From Flavobacteriaceae bacterium (GTDB lineage: Bacteria > Bacteroidota > Bacteroidia > Flavobacteriales > Flavobacteriaceae): 32,611 nucleotides of DNA. The translations under genes and the position numbers were made by a program. The notes beneath the pieces were generated by a model. That model was not told the DNA's origin and made no database searches. It saw only the letters and a program-made list of their open reading frames with translations. Shown here piece after piece: positions 32,181 through 32,611 of the stretch. Each line of letters begins with the position of its first letter. Within the stretch, counting starts at the first letter, position 1. The stretch spans positions 1 to 32,611 of the forward strand of contig CANJDA010000003.1 of NCBI GenBank assembly GCA_947472705.1, in the 5' to 3' direction.

Positions 32181-32611
32181 ATGTCGAGACCTGTTAGAGT
32201 TCGTTTTGCTCCTAGTCCAACCGGACCGTTACATATTGGTGGTGTTCGTACTGCCCTATTTAATTATTTATTTGCCAAAAAACATAATGGTGTTTTTTAT
32301 TTACGAATAGAAGATACAGATCAAAATCGTTTTGTTCCTGGTGCTGAAGCTTACATCTTTGAAGCCTTGGAATGGTTAGGAATTGCGCCAAGCGAAACCG
32401 TGGGGAAGAATGAAAAATATGGTCCTTACCGTCAATCGGAAAGAAAGTCTTTGTATAAACAATATGCAGATCAATTGGTAAATTCGGGTTGGGCCTACTA
32501 TGCTTTTGACACGGCTGAAGCATTAGATATGCATAGAAAACAGCTTGAAACTGAAGGAAAAACTTTTATTTACAATTGGCACAATCGTGAAAAACTAGAT
32601 ACTTCTTTAGT
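32181..32611 (+). CDS. gltX: Glutamyl-tRNA synthetase, N-terminal part (cut by window edge)
   Basis: ATG at 32181 opens a frame that runs off the right edge after 143 codons. The N-terminus MSRPVRVRFAPSPTGPLHIG contains the class I HIGH-type motif (as HIGG), followed by RTALFNYLFAKKHNGVFYLRIEDTD, YGPYRQSERKSLYKQYA and YYAFDTAEAL. This is the Rossmann catalytic domain of GltX. The YAFD segment replaces the Cys-rich zinc motif of some homologues, as is common in this group. The enzyme charges tRNA-Glu. It is transcribed divergently from the DUF4175 operon. Confidence 0.96.
   Translation, partial: MSRPVRVRFAPSPTGPLHIGGVRTALFNYLFAKKHNGVFYLRIEDTDQNRFVPGAEAYIFEALEWLGIAPSETVGKNEKYGPYRQSERKSLYKQYADQLVNSGWAYYAFDTAEALDMHRKQLETEGKTFIYNWHNREKLDTSL

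Noticed and set aside
1..32611. Search for mobile elements, CRISPR arrays, tRNA or rRNA genes and toxin-antitoxin or defence systems
   Set aside because: No transposase, integrase, regularly spaced repeats, cloverleaf sequence or defence-gene motif was seen; gene content is conserved core.

Overview
The window looks like a chromosomal stretch from a Flavobacteriaceae bacterium, most likely Flavobacterium or a close relative. The evidence is the AT-rich sequence, Bacteroidetes-type -7 promoter boxes (TAnnTTTG) upstream of many genes, and the presence of DUF4175 and DUF4837 proteins. The Bacteroidetes-type YbeY and the clustered suf genes point the same way. Almost all of it is conserved housekeeping DNA. 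I see no insertion sequence, prophage, CRISPR array, tRNA or rRNA.

Left third (1-9305, all minus strand): an iron-sulfur cluster assembly region in two transcription units. One reads sufA-like, sufB, sufC, sufD, then a secreted protein of unknown function. The other reads sufS, a small lipoprotein, sufE and a DUF59 (SufT-like) gene cut by the window edge. Between them sits an independent two-gene membrane-protein unit (DUF2157 plus a protein with a Gly-rich tail) with its own good promoter. A family of TTTGAAAAT-type inverted repeats fills the sufB-sufC gap.

Middle (9476-17298, plus strand): a metallo-beta-lactamase-fold hydrolase, a secreted S8 subtilase followed by a terminator, and an M1 metallopeptidase. 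Then comes a tight run of a small exported protein, rnpA, an S41 C-terminal processing peptidase and a tandem-domain OmpA protein. It meets a GNAT gene head-to-head with no spacer.

Right half (17299-32047, mostly minus): a cell-envelope operon (lytic transglycosylase with five LysM domains, DUF4837 lipoprotein, ElaA-like acetyltransferase), pgk and an XRE-type regulator. Divergent holB-doxX follows, then an OmpH/Skp-like lipoprotein, a methyltransferase, and the DUF4175-ybeY-mnmG operon. gltX starts at the right edge in the opposite direction.

The most informative non-genic signal is a pair of parS-like ParB sites flanking mnmG. One lies inside the last codons of ybeY and matches the TGTTNCACGTGAAACA consensus completely. 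The other lies inside the methyltransferase promoter. This suggests the window is in the origin-proximal, ParB-loaded part of the chromosome. A second pattern is that three genes (5279, 4653 and 32047, all minus) can only start at TTG if they are to keep their expected N-termini. I did not find a clearly novel multi-gene system.
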